From: Byssothecium circinans
Taxonomy: Eukaryota > Ascomycota > Dothideomycetes > Pleosporales > Massarinaceae
Length of the DNA stretch: 64,000 nucleotides
NCBI GenBank assembly: GCA_010015675.1
Contig: ML977017.1
Location: forward strand, 207,468 to 271,467
Reading direction: 5' to 3'
In this document: positions 9,977 through 22,700 of the stretch, piece by piece
Layout: the number at the start of each line of letters is the position of its first letter
How positions within the stretch are numbered: position 1 is the first letter of the stretch
Notes under the pieces: model-generated
What the model saw: the letters and a program-made list of their open reading frames with translations, nothing else
Databases searched by the model: none
Told to the model about the DNA's origin: nothing
Position numbers and translations under genes: made by a program

Positions 9977-12198
9977 CTACTCAGCAAGCATCCTCGTCCA
10001 ATCAAACTTCCTCCACCCTTTCCGCCATCCCTCCACCCTCCGGTCACCCTTCACCCACCTACCCTGCCTCTTCACGACCTCCATGTCCACATCCATCATT
10101 CCGCCCAGAACCTCTCTAGCGAAGAGGTCACTCCTAGGCCACCTCCTCTCATCCTCTACAATATGCCCTATGCCACCATCAAGCTCAAACCATACATGAA
10201 AATACGGCATCTCCTTCGCCAGGCTCTTTCTGAACGCCGCCTTCCCTTGCCCGTTCCTCGACGCCTTCAATGTATCAATGATGGGTTTATGTTGCGACCA
10301 CTCGTTGTCTGAGGTGAGGATAGCTTCGCGGAAGAAGGCTGGCGCGGTCTCGCCTAGCTCGTAGGGGATGGGGACGGCGTTCATGGCTGCATGGAGCTTT
10401 CGACTGGGGTTTGCGGCGTTTTCGTAGAACAGGACGTCGCGTCCTTGGTCGTGGTACATACGCGTGAGGCACTTCATGAAGTTGCGGATTTCGTCCCATT
10501 CGTCGTCGTCACACTCAAGGAGGTTGGTTCGATGTTGTATGGGAACTATGACGGCCCCGCCTTTTGTGATTTCGGGCTCGGTCGGCAGGGTTAGGAAAAC
10601 GCGGGTGGCGAGTGATACAATGGGAGCGATGGGAGGTTGTGGCGGTGACTTGTCTTCATGGTGGCAGAGGGGGCAGCTGTCGAGGATGCGATTGGCTTTT
10701 TGATATTCTGAAATCGCAGTGTTGCGGAGGTTGACGGTAGACTTTGGAGCGCGGGTGGCCAGCTTAGTAGCATTCTCGTCGAGATAATCGAGATCATTCT
10801 GATAGCTGTTAGTAATGCAAATTGCGAAAATTGAGAGTCTCGACTCACATCAAAATTCGAGTCTTTGGCAATCTTCTCTGCCAAGAGCATACCTTCGCCG
10901 CCGTGTTGACCTTTGGTACGGCGTTCTTGCCTGACCATGTCTTCGATGCTCATATCCTCATTTTCTACCACTAGGCCACGCTCTAGTCCCCTCTTATTTG
11001 TAAGTTCTTTGACTTCACCCTGTCTACCCACAAGCATTCGGTTCTCCATAGCATTCAGTATCACAACATTCGAGTCCCTATCGCTAGCCCCGCCAGCTAA
11101 GGCAGCGTTGTACTGTGCTTCAAGCTCGGCCGCATTTTCTGCGCCCTTCATCTTCGCTTTCATCATCTGTGCTTTGAGTTTGTTGAGCTCGGTCTGGCTG
11201 AGTTGAACCGTGTTTGTAGTCGGCTGTGGATTTGGAACAACTTCCCCTTGTGGGAGTTCTTTGGGATGCGATGATTCTTGTGGAGGCCTATGGATGCCAG
11301 CCTTCAGCCTCCTCTCCTCGTATAATTCACCCGAAGGCTTCTCCTTTCCAACATAGTCCTTGCCATACGTCTTCCTCCGTTCAACCTCAATCTCTTCTTC
11401 CCGAGCCTCATCAAAGTCACGCAAGTCACCGTACTGGGCAAGCGCGACATCCTCGACCGGTCGACCCTCCTCTTCAGCAATCCGATACACACCCTTGAGC
11501 TTTGTCATGCGCCATTGAGATCCCGCATCTCCGAATGTATAAGGAACATCCCTTTGTTTGAACTCTTCTTCAACGTGCTCCTCTTTATCCAGATCCTTCA
11601 AATGGTGCTCCACTTCGGCCTGATGCAGCTGCAACTCATGTTTTCTCTCGCTAGACCCACACACCCATTGGCTCTTTTCCTCCTTCTTCTTGCGCTCTAC
11701 GTAGTCCACATCCATCGCTGAAGGCGCTTTCATCCAATCGTCGCGCTCCAAGGTTTTTTCAACGGCTTCTTCGAGCTGACGGTCCAGGGTATCATCGTTT
11801 GGCGGCACATAGTCCTTGCCCATAGGCTCGTCAGACGCAGAGTCCTCTGCTACAAGATCACGGCGCGACTTGCGCTTCCGAGTCAATCGGTCCTCATCGC
11901 TTGATGCTGGAGAACGACTCCGTCTATCCTTATCCTTACGTTGCGGTCGCTCATTGTGGTCGTGATCACGCTCTCGTTCTCTTCGCTTCCTCCTTGAGCG
12001 TTCTTCCGAGGTCTCGCGGTGGTGTCGCGATCGCTTGTGGCTGTGTCGCTCATCTCTATCGTCATCACGGTACGGTCGGTGTTTATGCTCTCGACCTTTG
12101 TGATGATGTCTTTCTCGGCTCCGACTCTGATCGCGCTTCTTTCTCGAATCCTTTGCCTTGCCAGCGGCCAGCTCTTTCTCAAAATCCTCAAGGCCCAT
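9977..12198 (-). CDS. cwf19: Pre-mRNA splicing factor CWF19 (CwfJ family)
   Basis: Cwf19/CWF19L2 is a late spliceosome component with an HIT-like fold, associated with Cdc5/Prp19 complexes and intron-lariat turnover in the nucleus. The model is complement(join(9977..10798,10849..12198)), 723 aa; the intron is about 50 nt (GTGAGT..CAAG), and joining restores one frame. Residues 1-140 are rich in RS/RE/HK dipeptides (RHHHKGREHKHRP), typical of splicing proteins. The middle has VPYTFGDAGSQWRMTKL and VYRIAEEEGR, conserved in Cwf19. The C-terminal CwfJ domains start near residue 490 with SCPLCHHE (Cys492, Cys495), then GGAVIVPIQHRTNLLECDDD, and the second domain has MPYFHVWFELDGGIGHIVED. The gene is divergent from NPA3 with 258 bp between start codons. 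Confidence 0.93.
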
Positions 12199-12456
12199 GT
12201 TGGCCTCAGTTGAATGGTATAGTTGATGGTTGTTGGAGGGTGAACGCGTGAGGTTGAAGTTAGGGCTATTTATGGTCCGAGCGTTTGGTGTTTGACATCA
12301 CCGCCCCGCCAAATAATTTCCAGAGGAGCATTCCACACTTCACCCAACCGCTCACCACACTCTTTTAGACCAACCCGTTCACATACAACCCTCGATAAAT
12401 AAGTTGAGCAGCTCTTACCTATCTAGTCGCAGTCACCAACTTAGATACACACCAAC
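12199..12456. promoter_or_regulatory. Shared divergent promoter CWF19/NPA3
   Basis: Only 258 bp separate the two start codons, so both 5' UTRs and promoters must overlap here. No specific factor site was recognised. Confidence 0.5.
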
Positions 12457-13779
12457 ATGTCTGCATCGAAAACCCCCGCGGGCGCGTCTACGCCCTCGAC
12501 CTCGCCAGTATCAATCGTCTGTGTCGGTATGGCAGGCTCTGGCAAGACGACCTTCATGCAGCGGCTCGTCTCTCACCTATATACTCATCCCGACCCCACT
12601 GCGTCCGAACCCTCCGTCTCGAAAACGCCTCCGCCTCCTCCGTACGTCCTCAATCTCGATCCGGCTGTCCACCATGTGCCCTTCACTGCAAACATCGACA
12701 TCCGGGACTCGGTCAACTACAAGGAAGTTATGAAACAGTTCAACTTGGGACCAAACGGCGGCATCTTGACGAGCTTGAATCTGTTCAGCACCAAGATCGA
12801 CCAGGTGATAAACCTGCTGGAGAAGCGCACGCAACCGCCAGAGCCCAAGCCGCAGCCTGAACAGACCACGGTGGAATTCATGACGAACCAGGGCAAATCA
12901 ACTCCACCTCCGCCGCAGACACAAGGCGTCAAGCACATCCTAGTGGACACACCCGGTCAGATTGAAGTCTTTGTGTGGTCAGCTAGTGGAGAGATTCTGC
13001 TGAGCAGTCTGGCATCTACGTTCCCCACTGTGATAGCATACGTGATCGATACACCCCGAACAACTAGCACATCGACCTTCATGTCCAACATGCTCTACGC
13101 ATGCTCCATCCTCTACAAGACCAAGCTTCCCATGATCCTCGTCTTCAACAAGACGGATGCGCAAGACGCCTCATTCGCAAAGGAATGGATGACTGATTTC
13201 GAGGCTTTCCAAGCTGCACTCAGGAACGAAGAGGAGGGAGGCAGTTTCGGCGGTGAGGGCAGCGCAATAGGCGGCGGAAGCGGCTACATGGGCAGTCTCC
13301 TCAACAGCATGTCCCTCGTCCTTGAAGAATTCTACAAGCACCTCAGCGTGGTGGGTGTCAGCTCAGTCACCGGCGAAGGCATCTCCGACTTCTTCGCAAG
13401 CGTCGAATCCAAGCGTCAAGAATTCGAGCGCGACTACAAACCCGAACTGGAGCGACGCCGCGCCGAACGCGAAAACGAGAAACTCGCCCACCGCGAACGC
13501 CAACTCAACAAGCTCATGAAGGACATGAACGTCAGCTCCACATCTCCAAAAAAAGCCACCAAAGACGGTCCCGAAACCGTCAGCGATGCCGAAGATCAGG
13601 ACGACTCAGACGAGGATACGAATATGCACATGGAAGAAGACGACTACGACTCCGACGACGACAACTACGAAGGCCCCAGCACGAACGAGTCGCTTGCGAA
13701 GCGCTACCACGAAGCCTTCCAACCAGGAGACGAAGATCTTAGCTTCGCACGATATGTGCAGACGTCTAATATCGGTTGA
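12457..13779 (+). CDS. NPA3: GPN-loop GTPase 1 (Npa3/XAB1)
   Basis: GPN1 is a cytosolic GTPase needed for assembly and nuclear import of RNA polymerase II. Single exon, 440 aa. The P-loop is GMAGSGKTT (about residues 24-32), then [14 protein letters not shown] with the Switch I region, and the diagnostic Gly-Pro-Asn loop in [14 protein letters not shown] (G98-P99-N100). The G3 motif is DTPGQIEVF and the G4 is FNKTD. A Gly-rich insertion ([17 protein letters not shown]) precedes [12 protein letters not shown], the G5 region. The C-terminus is charged and acidic ([20 protein letters not shown]), as usual for this subfamily. A 31-residue proline-containing insertion before [11 protein letters not shown] is not a core element. 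Confidence 0.95.
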   Translation: MSASKTPAGASTPSTSPVSIVCVGMAGSGKTTFMQRLVSHLYTHPDPTASEPSVSKTPPPPPYVLNLDPAVHHVPFTANIDIRDSVNYKEVMKQFNLGPNGGILTSLNLFSTKIDQVINLLEKRTQPPEPKPQPEQTTVEFMTNQGKSTPPPPQTQGVKHILVDTPGQIEVFVWSASGEILLSSLASTFPTVIAYVIDTPRTTSTSTFMSNMLYACSILYKTKLPMILVFNKTDAQDASFAKEWMTDFEAFQAALRNEEEGGSFGGEGSAIGGGSGYMGSLLNSMSLVLEEFYKHLSVVGVSSVTGEGISDFFASVESKRQEFERDYKPELERRRAERENEKLAHRERQLNKLMKDMNVSSTSPKKATKDGPETVSDAEDQDDSDEDTNMHMEEDDYDSDDDNYEGPSTNESLAKRYHEAFQPGDEDLSFARYVQTSNIG

Positions 13780-14363
13780 GTGAGCTTGTACTTTGTGTCT
13801 GGAATACGTAAGACGCGTGGCTGGCAGTGCGTGGTGTGGTAGCGCCTCCGTCCTCCGGGCTCGCGGGCGGATATCGAAAAAATACATGTGCGATACACCG
13901 ACTAGCGGGCTCTGCCAAAAATTGTTGGATTGACGCACAACATCGGCAGCTAGCTACAGGGTTTGCTTAGGTACGGGCCGTCATGCGTGGTTGTGCGCAC
14001 TTGCGACTTGGTTTTTATCGATCGCTCTTTTGTGGCACTTCACTGAGGTGTCTACCAATCGATTTCTATGCGGAGATACCCGTCTTTTGAAAAATCCATG
14101 GGAAATTGCTTTCTCATGTTCATCCGTTGGAAGGCATGTTTTTCATCTTTGCTTGGGGGAGGCACGCGGTTTAGGTTGAGGCCTGGAGTCATGTCTTAGA
14201 CACAGCGACGGCGGGATGACAATGCATCGATCAAAGACTCAAATGCGTAAGCGTCTGCATATGCCTTTTCTTTTTCTACCGCATGTCTTACTCTTTTTGA
14301 GAGCAGAGCCAGCCTTCCCGTCCGGTCCGTCAGCCCCAGATATCCCCAATCTAAATCTAAACT

Positions 14364-14387
14364 AGATCAGATCAGATCAGATCAGAT
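14364..14387. repeat. Pentanucleotide microsatellite (AGATC)n
   Basis: About 4.8 perfect copies of AGATC in non-coding DNA. Each copy spans a GATC site. No function is implied. Confidence 0.8.
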
Positions 14388-17300
14388 AGCAAGGTGTAGG
14401 TGTAGTAAGACCTACGACGAAGCCGTATCTCACTTCACGCGTGAAAACCAAAGAAAGTAGCCCCGATCACTAGATTCACCACACTTACACCTGCTCGCTT
14501 ACCATAACTTTCTGTCCCTCTGTACTCCCCTCGCCTCTGCACGTCTGCCCAACGCTCCCATGCATCCTTTCCACCCTATGCACTATGCCCATCGTACCCC
14601 ATCGAACGAGCCAGATCCTACCGCTCCCGCGTACCACGCAAAGCTCGTCAGACCCTTTAAACCTTAATCCCAGGGACGTAACCGGTATACTGCACTCACG
14701 TGTAGGGGTAGGTGGTAATGACTCGACTAACATGATACGCGCATGCATATGCTTGCATGTATGCACATAGGCAGGTAGGCAGGCATGCGGCCAGCCTTTA
14801 CTTATCGCATCCTTCGCCTACCCATGCACAGTAGCACCGCAGGAGGAATTCTGACAGTTTTCGTTGGCCTGCATCTTGTGGTTGGAAAGGGGAGTGGGCT
14901 GCATTGTTCTGCAGGTGTGGTTTGGAGTACAACAACGTGGCTTTTTTGACGTCTTCTTGACTTGGTATTTTGCAATGACGATCTTGGAAGGGGTGTTTGA
15001 GCCACGGTTACGCTGCTTTTGATGTGTTTAGTGGTGGTGGTGTTGGTGGTGTTGGGACGTACGTGGATTGGTGGAAAACGGGGAGGTTGTTTTCGAGCAT
15101 TGTCTGGGAGTACGGCATCTAAAGAAGCAGCTTGCCGGCTTGCAGCGTCGAAGTTATGAGTTGATGACGACGGCGACGGGTCGCCTTGGTGCATGGCTCT
15201 CTGAATCCTCAAAATGCAGCGAACCGCCGGACCCTTTCCTTTGCGCAATGGTATTACCTTCGTTTAGTATCTGATGCTTATTCGAGACGCACGATAGACA
15301 AAAAGTCGAGAGAGTCTGGGTCATCTCGTTCTTGTGGGCATGGACTTTGTAAAACAGTGTAACGGGCCACAGACCAGCCGCTTCGACATGCATGGCGCTA
15401 CCAGAATGTCTTTCTCGTGACACTCGAATGGCGTGGTATGGGGCTTTGTGGTTTGTGTGGGGTTGAGACCGGGCGTTGAGGGGAGGGTTCGAGAAAAGGT
15501 AAGCTAGGTAAGAGTCAATGTCATGGATATGGGTGTCTGAGCCGTTGTCAAACGTTCGAACGAGAACGCTGTCTTCAACAAAACAGAGTTCATTGGAAAC
15601 ATCGTTCCACTTCACCGATCTGGTTCTCCCGAGCCTCGACCGCCACCCTCACATATCGCATCGATTTTGACCAGGGACGGGGAATCGGCTCATCAGCAAC
15701 CTACATGGCCTCTGCATTTCTGAAGCACGCGACATGAATCCCTCTTCCCGAAGGGCCTCTACTCCTCCCCGCATCTCGCGTAACGACATGATGCTGTGAA
15801 AACCCTGGTGCTAGATTCTCGGGCCGATAGGCGATATACACGACAGCCATCTAGTCCTGTACCGGTGTGGTTGTGGTTCAGCCACACAGTGACACAGGGT
15901 GCTTGACGGACAGGGCCGCAGGGGTAGATAAAAGCAATGAAGGACTGGGAGTACAAGACAGGGACTGGGACGCAATAGAGAAGTTGGCAATACGGGATAT
16001 CGGGTGAAGGCTGAGATGGATGGTGAAGAGGCTGGTTGGTGGCGTAGGAGACGATGCGTAGCCGTTGCGTTACGTGCAGGGCAGAGGTGAACATTGAAGT
16101 ATAGTGGACATCAGATATTGCGCCACATGGATTGATCGACATCACGCGTCTCACCACAGACCACGCTGGTGGATGAAGAAAGGGACACTGCAGGAGAAAG
16201 AGAAAGAAGAAATGGCCACAGGAGAGAAAAGCGCACGGGACGGCCGGAGAGCAACATGAGTTCAGGGACAACAAAAGCAAAAGCAAAACGGCAAACCCGA
16301 GTCAGGAGTCAACGCTCTCCTCGTATCTCCCTCATCGCATGGCGCTCTCTAGTCATCGTAGTGTAAGCGAAGTGGTGTCGAATCTAGATGGTGGTGCGGC
16401 CGCAGGGGAGCGATGTCGATTTGATGTCGTAGCTCCCAAGGTCCATCATCTGCAGTAGCCTTCGCGGGGGTTGGGTTGGGCTGCAAGTAGTGTATGCAAT
16501 CAGAACGCCTCGGTCGCCCTCCTTGCAGGTGAAGGTAATTTGGGTGAGGTCTCAAGGTCCGCACGCATCTGATAGACTTCGAGAAAGGTGAGACATTATC
16601 GGAGCGAAGAGAGAGAGATGTAAGAACGAATGAAAGACTGTGGGGAAGCATGGGTAGACAGTTACTTTACCGGAAGGGAGAGCACGGTTGCCCGTTACGG
16701 AAACAATGAAAAGGTAAAAGTGACATGTCGCACCTTCCGTGGGTGTATGCCCAACCACCTCATGCCCTCCAAACCCGTGGCCTGTCACATTCATGCTCTC
16801 GTAACGAAAAACAATCCTATGCGTACCGCGCATAGGCCCGCGCGCTCTAGCAGAAGATAATCAAAAAAGCACTGCCACAAACCAGAACCATAGAGGAATT
16901 AAGTTCACTCTCCATCTCGCTATCCCGCACTGCTGCAGCAGCAATGTCGCAGAAATCCTTCGTGCGTGCATCTCCGACCGAGCGAGACACCGAAAGCTAA
17001 CACAGCCTTGCATGCAAACCAACGGCAAACTGTACTATACCATACCATACGGTCCGATCGAGGGTCAAGAAATACCGTAAACTACCGGATACTCCGTGCT
17101 AACAGCCTAGCTGCCGCATGACAGGACAAACATCAAGCATGAAAGACTTGGAAAAGGGTTCAACGGGCTTGGCGGATCGGGGAGGATGCACACGTGACAC
17201 ACGCAATGCAGGGACTCGGCAGGTGCGCGGGCGCAATTTCCAAAAAAGATTAATTAGTTAGCGGCGAGGAAGACGTTTTGGAGTCTTGGAAAGTTAGGCA

Positions 17301-17510
17301 GGGTCTACGGGCCTTTTCTTCTCCACGACAGCGACGTCGGACGAACGATGGACGTTGACGGACGTGACACATATTAAGGTTTTCGTTCTCCCCATGGCCA
17401 TGTCATTCCATGTGCAGGACACGTTGTATTTCGGCCTAACGGTCTATCGGTCGGCTACCATGCCCCGTTGTCAAAAGGTTGTTGAGTTTGCAACAGCACA
17501 GCATTGGAAA

Positions 17511-17564
17511 CGGTAATAGGTATGCTTGACAACACAGGGCAGTTGTCAAGCATACCTATTACCG
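17511..17564. repeat. Perfect 23-bp inverted repeat with 8-nt loop
   Basis: The left arm 17511-17533 and right arm 17542-17564 are exact reverse complements, with loop ACAGGGCA. Beyond an internal bulge the stem continues for five more pairs (GCATT 17501-17505 with AATGC 17569-17573). It lies in non-coding DNA 1.2 kb beyond the 3' end of the C2H2 gene. It could be an RNA hairpin (small-RNA precursor or 3' UTR element), a small palindromic insertion, or a cruciform; the sequence cannot decide. Confidence 0.85.
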
Positions 17565-18733
17565 ATATAATGCGGTGTACACTATCATGTAGCATACACA
17601 TCTGTCCAAAAGAAAGTTTAAAAAGGGAAAGAGAAAATAGGAGGTACAATTAAAGTTTGACAGCGCAACGGTAATCCACAAGGATACCGCCATACGGATC
17701 ATCTGAAACACAAAACAGGCACAACAGACAAGCACATGTTTGAGGGTAACGAAGAATGGGGTTTCTGGTTGGGTTGTTGTTAGGTATCGGCGTGATGAAT
17801 CCGTAATCAAGAGTCAGGCCCACATCATGGACAAGCAGCAGGGACCTGGGCTTTTGTGTTCTCTACCAAACTCTCGTTCCCTAACTTCCTTTGCAACCCC
17901 TGCTCGGGCCTTTTGGCGAATAGCGTTTGTGTGCGTTCCGCTTTTGGGGGAGGACGGAGGGTCTTGCGAACACTTTTGGGGGATCGCCGTTCGTTATTTC
18001 GCCGTTTGCCGGTCCGGGCTAGGGAAGCTTGAGTCGGAGGGTTTCAATTGCTTGTTGGTGATTCAACGTTGTGGTCTAGAGAATTGGTTTGATGCAGGCG
18101 ATTCAAAGGCTACTAACACCGGATATTATGTTGAGAAGAGGAGAGTGCCGAAGCCACAATGGAAACGAGAGAGAGAGACATGCAGGTGTGTTTTTCGCTT
18201 TGGTACATGGTTGGATTAAGACGAGTGCCGTGATCAAGTGCCACCTAGTACTGTTGTGGGATGGAACCTCACACTTGCAACCTCATCGCAACCCCCTTTC
18301 CCTTTCTGACCACCGTGAACAATCAATGCCCATACACATTGTTGAATGTAAGAAGATAGCACGTGCACCTTGGTCCAAGGGCGGGGTATCCATGTTTGCC
18401 CTATTCCTGATCTCAACAGACCATTACACCCCGTTGAAACGCCCCAGCAACGGGAGAGGAAAGCACTATGTAGCCGCCCACCTATTAAACAACCAAAATA
18501 GAGAAAAGGATGACCGAAGTCACGAGAAGAGAAGAACAAAGTGTACAGAGAAGAAGAGGCCGTAATCGTTGATGTCATAGCCATGACGGCATGCGTCTAT
18601 TTCGTGAAGCGCCCTATGATTTTTGGTAATGCCGAAACAATCCTTTGAAAGCCGTCCAACGCCGCGTTGAACAACGTGAGGGCACCGGCCAGACTCCGTT
18701 CAGAAAGTAGTGGACAAGATGGGCCGAAAGGCG

Positions 18734-19741
18734 CTAGGATTCGTACTTGCGCTTCTCACCGCTCGCAGCGATGGCAAGTGCGTCCAGACCGTATGACGAT
18801 TGGGCAGGGTAGGAGTGGGCCATGGCGAAGGGGGTGGGATCCGGATATGACATCCGTTGAGAGTAGTCTCCCGTCATGTAATCGACCTGTTGCACAGCAG
18901 GGGCCATGGCGAAGGTTGAGCTTGCTGGACTCAGTGGAAAGCTCGGTTCGTTTGAGGTCATTGAAAACGAGGACACGGAAGACATTGACTGGTTGTTGGA
19001 CGACTGCAGCGGACTGATCTTCGGTCGCGGCTGCTTCGCTGTCTGCTTGGCCTTCTTCACTTGGACATCACCGCCTTTGGCGGCATTGCGGCCGCTTTGG
19101 TGGGTCCGGCGGTGCTGCTCCATGTTGTCCTTGCGCGTAAAGGCCTTGTTGCACTCAGGACAGAGGGCATCCTTCTTGCCCGTGTGTTTCTTTGCGTGGC
19201 GCGCTGCGTGACCTGAGGTGGTGAAAAAGTCGTTGCAGTTGTACTGCTTCGCGTGTGGGCACGGGTAGCTGTTCTTCTTCGATCTTTGATTGGCTGGGGC
19301 TGCCGGAGACGCGCTCTGGTTCTCCGGTATCTGTTGCGAGCGGTAGTAAGCAGGCTGGGCTGCTGCTGTAGGGGGGTAGGGTAGCGGACCGGTCATCTGG
19401 GGCATGGGCGGATACGTTGAGGGTAGCCCCTTCTGCATTGGGAAGAAGCTGGCCTGCGAGAAGACGGGCGATGCATGCTGGTGCTGGTTCTGCTGCGGGA
19501 GGCCATCGTCAAAATTGAAATCGGGCGTGACGGGTGACGGCGTGCCCATGTCGGCGGTGGAGTCTGAGGAATTGCTGCGCACGAGCTGCGGCGTGGGGGG
19601 TGAGTGCACGGGGGATGACGTGTAGCTCGAGGATCGCGAGGCTAGCGAGGACGTGTAGGAGGGCAAGCGGAGAGGATGCGGAGGGGATGGGTTGTCGTTC
19701 AAAAGAGAGATGCGGCGGCCAGAAGAGTTCTTGCCGTCCAT
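18734..19741 (-). CDS. C2H2 zinc-finger transcription factor, CSP-1/Nrg1-like
   Basis: Single exon from ATG 19741, 335 aa. Two adjacent C2H2 fingers bind DNA. Finger 1 (C161 to H186) has an unusual C-x7-C spacing (CPHAKQYNC) followed by FFTTSGHAARHAKKH; finger 2 (C194 to H214) is canonical, CPECNKAFTRKDNMEQHRRTH with C-x2-C-x12-H-x3-H. The FTTSGHxARHxKxHTG segment is typical of the Nrg1/CSP-1 group of fungal repressors (glucose response, clock-controlled and conidiation genes). The N-terminus RRISLLNDNPSPP and long Ser/Pro/Gln stretches are outside the DNA-binding part. The orthology call comes from memory of the finger motif and is moderate. The gene sits alone between two long empty regions, which suggests large regulatory regions. 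Confidence 0.85.
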   Translation of the reverse strand: MDGKNSSGRRISLLNDNPSPPHPLRLPSYTSSLASRSSSYTSSPVHSPPTPQLVRSNSSDSTADMGTPSPVTPDFNFDDGLPQQNQHQHASPVFSQASFFPMQKGLPSTYPPMPQMTGPLPYPPTAAAQPAYYRSQQIPENQSASPAAPANQRSKKNSYPCPHAKQYNCNDFFTTSGHAARHAKKHTGKKDALCPECNKAFTRKDNMEQHRRTHQSGRNAAKGGDVQVKKAKQTAKQPRPKISPLQSSNNQSMSSVSSFSMTSNEPSFPLSPASSTFAMAPAVQQVDYMTGDYSQRMSYPDPTPFAMAHSYPAQSSYGLDALAIAASGEKRKYES

Positions 19742-22700
19742 GGTTTTCTAGTGGGCAAGGCACAGACTCGCGCCAGTGCTGAGGAATGCGGCCAATTCGC
19801 GGGGAATGACGCACGTGAAGCGCGACTGAGGAGAGCTCGACACGGTCAACGACGGGAAGCGGTCGAGTATTTGTACAGCAGCCCACAAGCAAGCCAAGGC
19901 GGGGAGGGTATTTGGTACGGTTGCGGCGGCGAGGGCACGGGGACAGCAATGGCGACGAGCGGAGAGGGATCAGCACGTCGTCGGCGTGTGAGGGCAAGGG
20001 CAAAGGCAAAGGCGAGGGCCTGGAATGGGATGGGATGAAATCACCGGGCGGCGGTTGGCGCAGTGGAGGAGTGAGTAGTACAGTAGTGGGAGCAATGGAA
20101 GCAATAATGGAGCACTTGTGGGCAGCAGGAGCGGGACATGATGAAAGCTTTATTTCGTAGTGCGCCAGGGAACGTTTACGCTCCGCCGGGCTTCTTCCAA
20201 GGGAGCCATGAGCCGTGAGCCATGAGGAGCTTTAGCCCGGGCACGACAAAGACAGGGCAGAGCAGGCAGACTTGGGCGGGACCAGGGTATCCCATGCAGA
20301 TGCATTTTGTGTCAGTGAGATGGGATTGTTCGCACCGAGACCGGGATCCAGCATGCAGCATCAGCCATCCCCCATCTCGCTAGCGCCGCCCGCCGTCCGC
20401 CGTCCCCCGTTCCACACGTCAAGCCACTCGAGCTCCGGTGCCGTCCAGCCCAAGTCACGTCAAGACGTCGTACACCCTGCTGAGCGCCATTGTTCGCGCC
20501 CTCTGCCGGTATTGCCCTCTGCCGTGTCCAAGCCTTCGCCCTTCGCCCTTCGCCCTTCACGCTTCACGTCGGAAACTCTGTAATTTTTCAGTTTGGCAGC
20601 GCGGAGCCTTCTCGGCCAGGAGGCAGAGTGCGCGGCCAATAACGGACGGCCGGCCGCTGGCTCTGGGCATCGATCGATCGATTCTGTTGCCAGTGCCAGC
20701 TCACTGACACTCTGACACTCAGACACTGTCCGGCCGTTCCGCTCGTTGCTCGCAGTGTCGGCCTTTCTTTCTTGCTTTTGCTTTCGCCTTCATTTGCGCA
20801 GTGAAGCGATGCATGCTGATGCGACACGCATCACAAATCCCAGCCGAAGGTTTGTCGCTGCCTCACAACCTTATTTTCAAACCCGTTCTGCCACCCCGCC
20901 CGTGCCTTGAGATGCGTGGGCGCATTATTGTTCACAGTTCACACCTTCACTTGTTCACACGTTGTCGCTGAGGTAATCATCCGGTGAGACCCTGAACCGT
21001 CGTCCAATTGACCCCAACGGTCGTTCCATCGACCCTGACGGCCGCTAACCATCTTGGGCCTGCACTCGGCAGAACGATCGAGACCTCTGCGAACGATCGG
21101 ACTTTTGCTCACCGGCGACGTCATGCTTGCCGCACCAGCCACAACCAAATGACCGACGTACATAAATTCTGCTCCACCCCGTTTGGCGGAGATCGGTGAT
21201 CAGTTTGCATTTTCTCGATCTTCACCCATGGCATTCTGTCGACACATGACCCCGACTGCCCAGCTGGAACAGCTTGTCCCTTGTATGGAGTATCGTGTTT
21301 TATGCCGACCGAAACTATCCCCTTTCTTTTTTAAACCTTTCCGAACCGCGAATCACCTGGCGCAAAGACGTCGGTCGTTGTTCGAATCAAGTTGCAGGGA
21401 ACGGCTCCGACTTCATGGAATTTCTACCCTACGCCCAATCGGGCAATTGTCGAGAGCGCAAAGAACTCGGGTCGACTCGAACACCAGATGCGCTGCGCCC
21501 AGCCAAGTGTCGCCGTCGCAACCTTATCCACGAATAATGTGTTTGGCATCCTAGCCATCATCCCCCTTGAGGCTCCTTCTTTTAAAGCTTCCACGTTCGT
21601 CGTACAGTAGTCTGTCCCGGTGCGGCCTGATCGTGCATTACTGTAAAATGTCGTAGCGCTTTAAAGGCATTCCGCGACAACAAAATAAACTATGAACAAA
21701 TAACAATTCAAGGCCTTCTGCCGGCGAAATACGCCTTCGTAAGCGACGGAAGGATGCTACCAGTCTGATAAGGCTATCGACTTCAATGTTCATTTCCAAG
21801 TCGAAGAAAAACCACTGAATCTTGACCCGCGGTTATGGTCAGCAAACCGTTATTTTGCTCTACCATTGGTCGGAGCGTTCTACCGCAGCCGCGTTGAGGA
21901 TGGCTTTCTTTTCCCGTGGTCCCTTAAGACCCTCCGTCCACCTGTCGTGAAACCCTGATTTGGACATGGCAGCCACCTAGGACCCTTTCGTTTCGCTGGC
22001 TTGGAACACATTGCACGGCTCTTGATCATTGTACTGTATGTACATCCAGGTTTCAATGCGATCCAAGCCGAACAAGTGTCGATCTCCGTAAGAATCGAAT
22101 ATCAGTCACAGCGGGTAGCCGTCACCTATGTCATTTTGAACGTCTGTCGGCCTCTTGAGCCAGCTCAGGCTTCAGTGCGTTCTAGGCTTCAGCCCCATCC
22201 AGCTAGCTTCGAACAGCATGGCATACGAAGTTATAAAGACGCTTCGTTAAATATGTATCACCGGTGATAAGTTAGTAACAGCGGAAGGGCTCGCGTTCGC
22301 ATCCACGCTGCTCTCAAGCTTTCATCGGAACCGAGTTTATGCTGCCCTTTACCCGGCCCTTCGGTATCAACTCCGCTTGTTCTCAAGTGTCGGATCTTCT
22401 CATCTTACAATAATCCAACGGCGCAGTGCGGTTAACCGCTTCCCCAGCACTGACGGACCCAATCACTCCACTCAACATCATCGGGCCCTTTCCGACAAGC
22501 AAAACTAAGTTGCTTTATTCAAGACTCAATAGTCTCTCTATCAGACAGAAAGCGCTTCGAATCATCGACGGTTGTATATCTCGTCGCACGACCATCAAAT
22601 ATCTCACAATGCGACCAATCAATATCAACGATTAGCTCACTCAATACCACCGGTGGTCCTAGCGTCTTAAGTTGCGTGGATTTATGTCATAGATCGTGAG

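Larger units (their letters stand above)
13780..18733. other. Large intergenic region, no gene recognised
   Basis: Nearly 5 kb downstream of NPA3 and downstream of the C2H2 factor. Open frames at 14802-15248, 15759-16286, 17740-18219 and others overlap in several frames, are Cys/His/Trp-rich in a random way, and show no domain. Two structured elements are listed separately: a short AGATC array and a long perfect hairpin. The DNA has no obvious transposon ends. Confidence 0.5.

Noticed and set aside
14802..16286. Minus-strand open frames of 148, 153 and 175 residues
   Set aside because: They overlap in different frames, have random Cys/Ser/His-rich composition and no domain or splice-supported extension.
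21320..21410. Possible tRNA (a GTTCGAATC B-box-like string near 21380)
   Set aside because: The flanking bases do not form a T-arm or acceptor stem.
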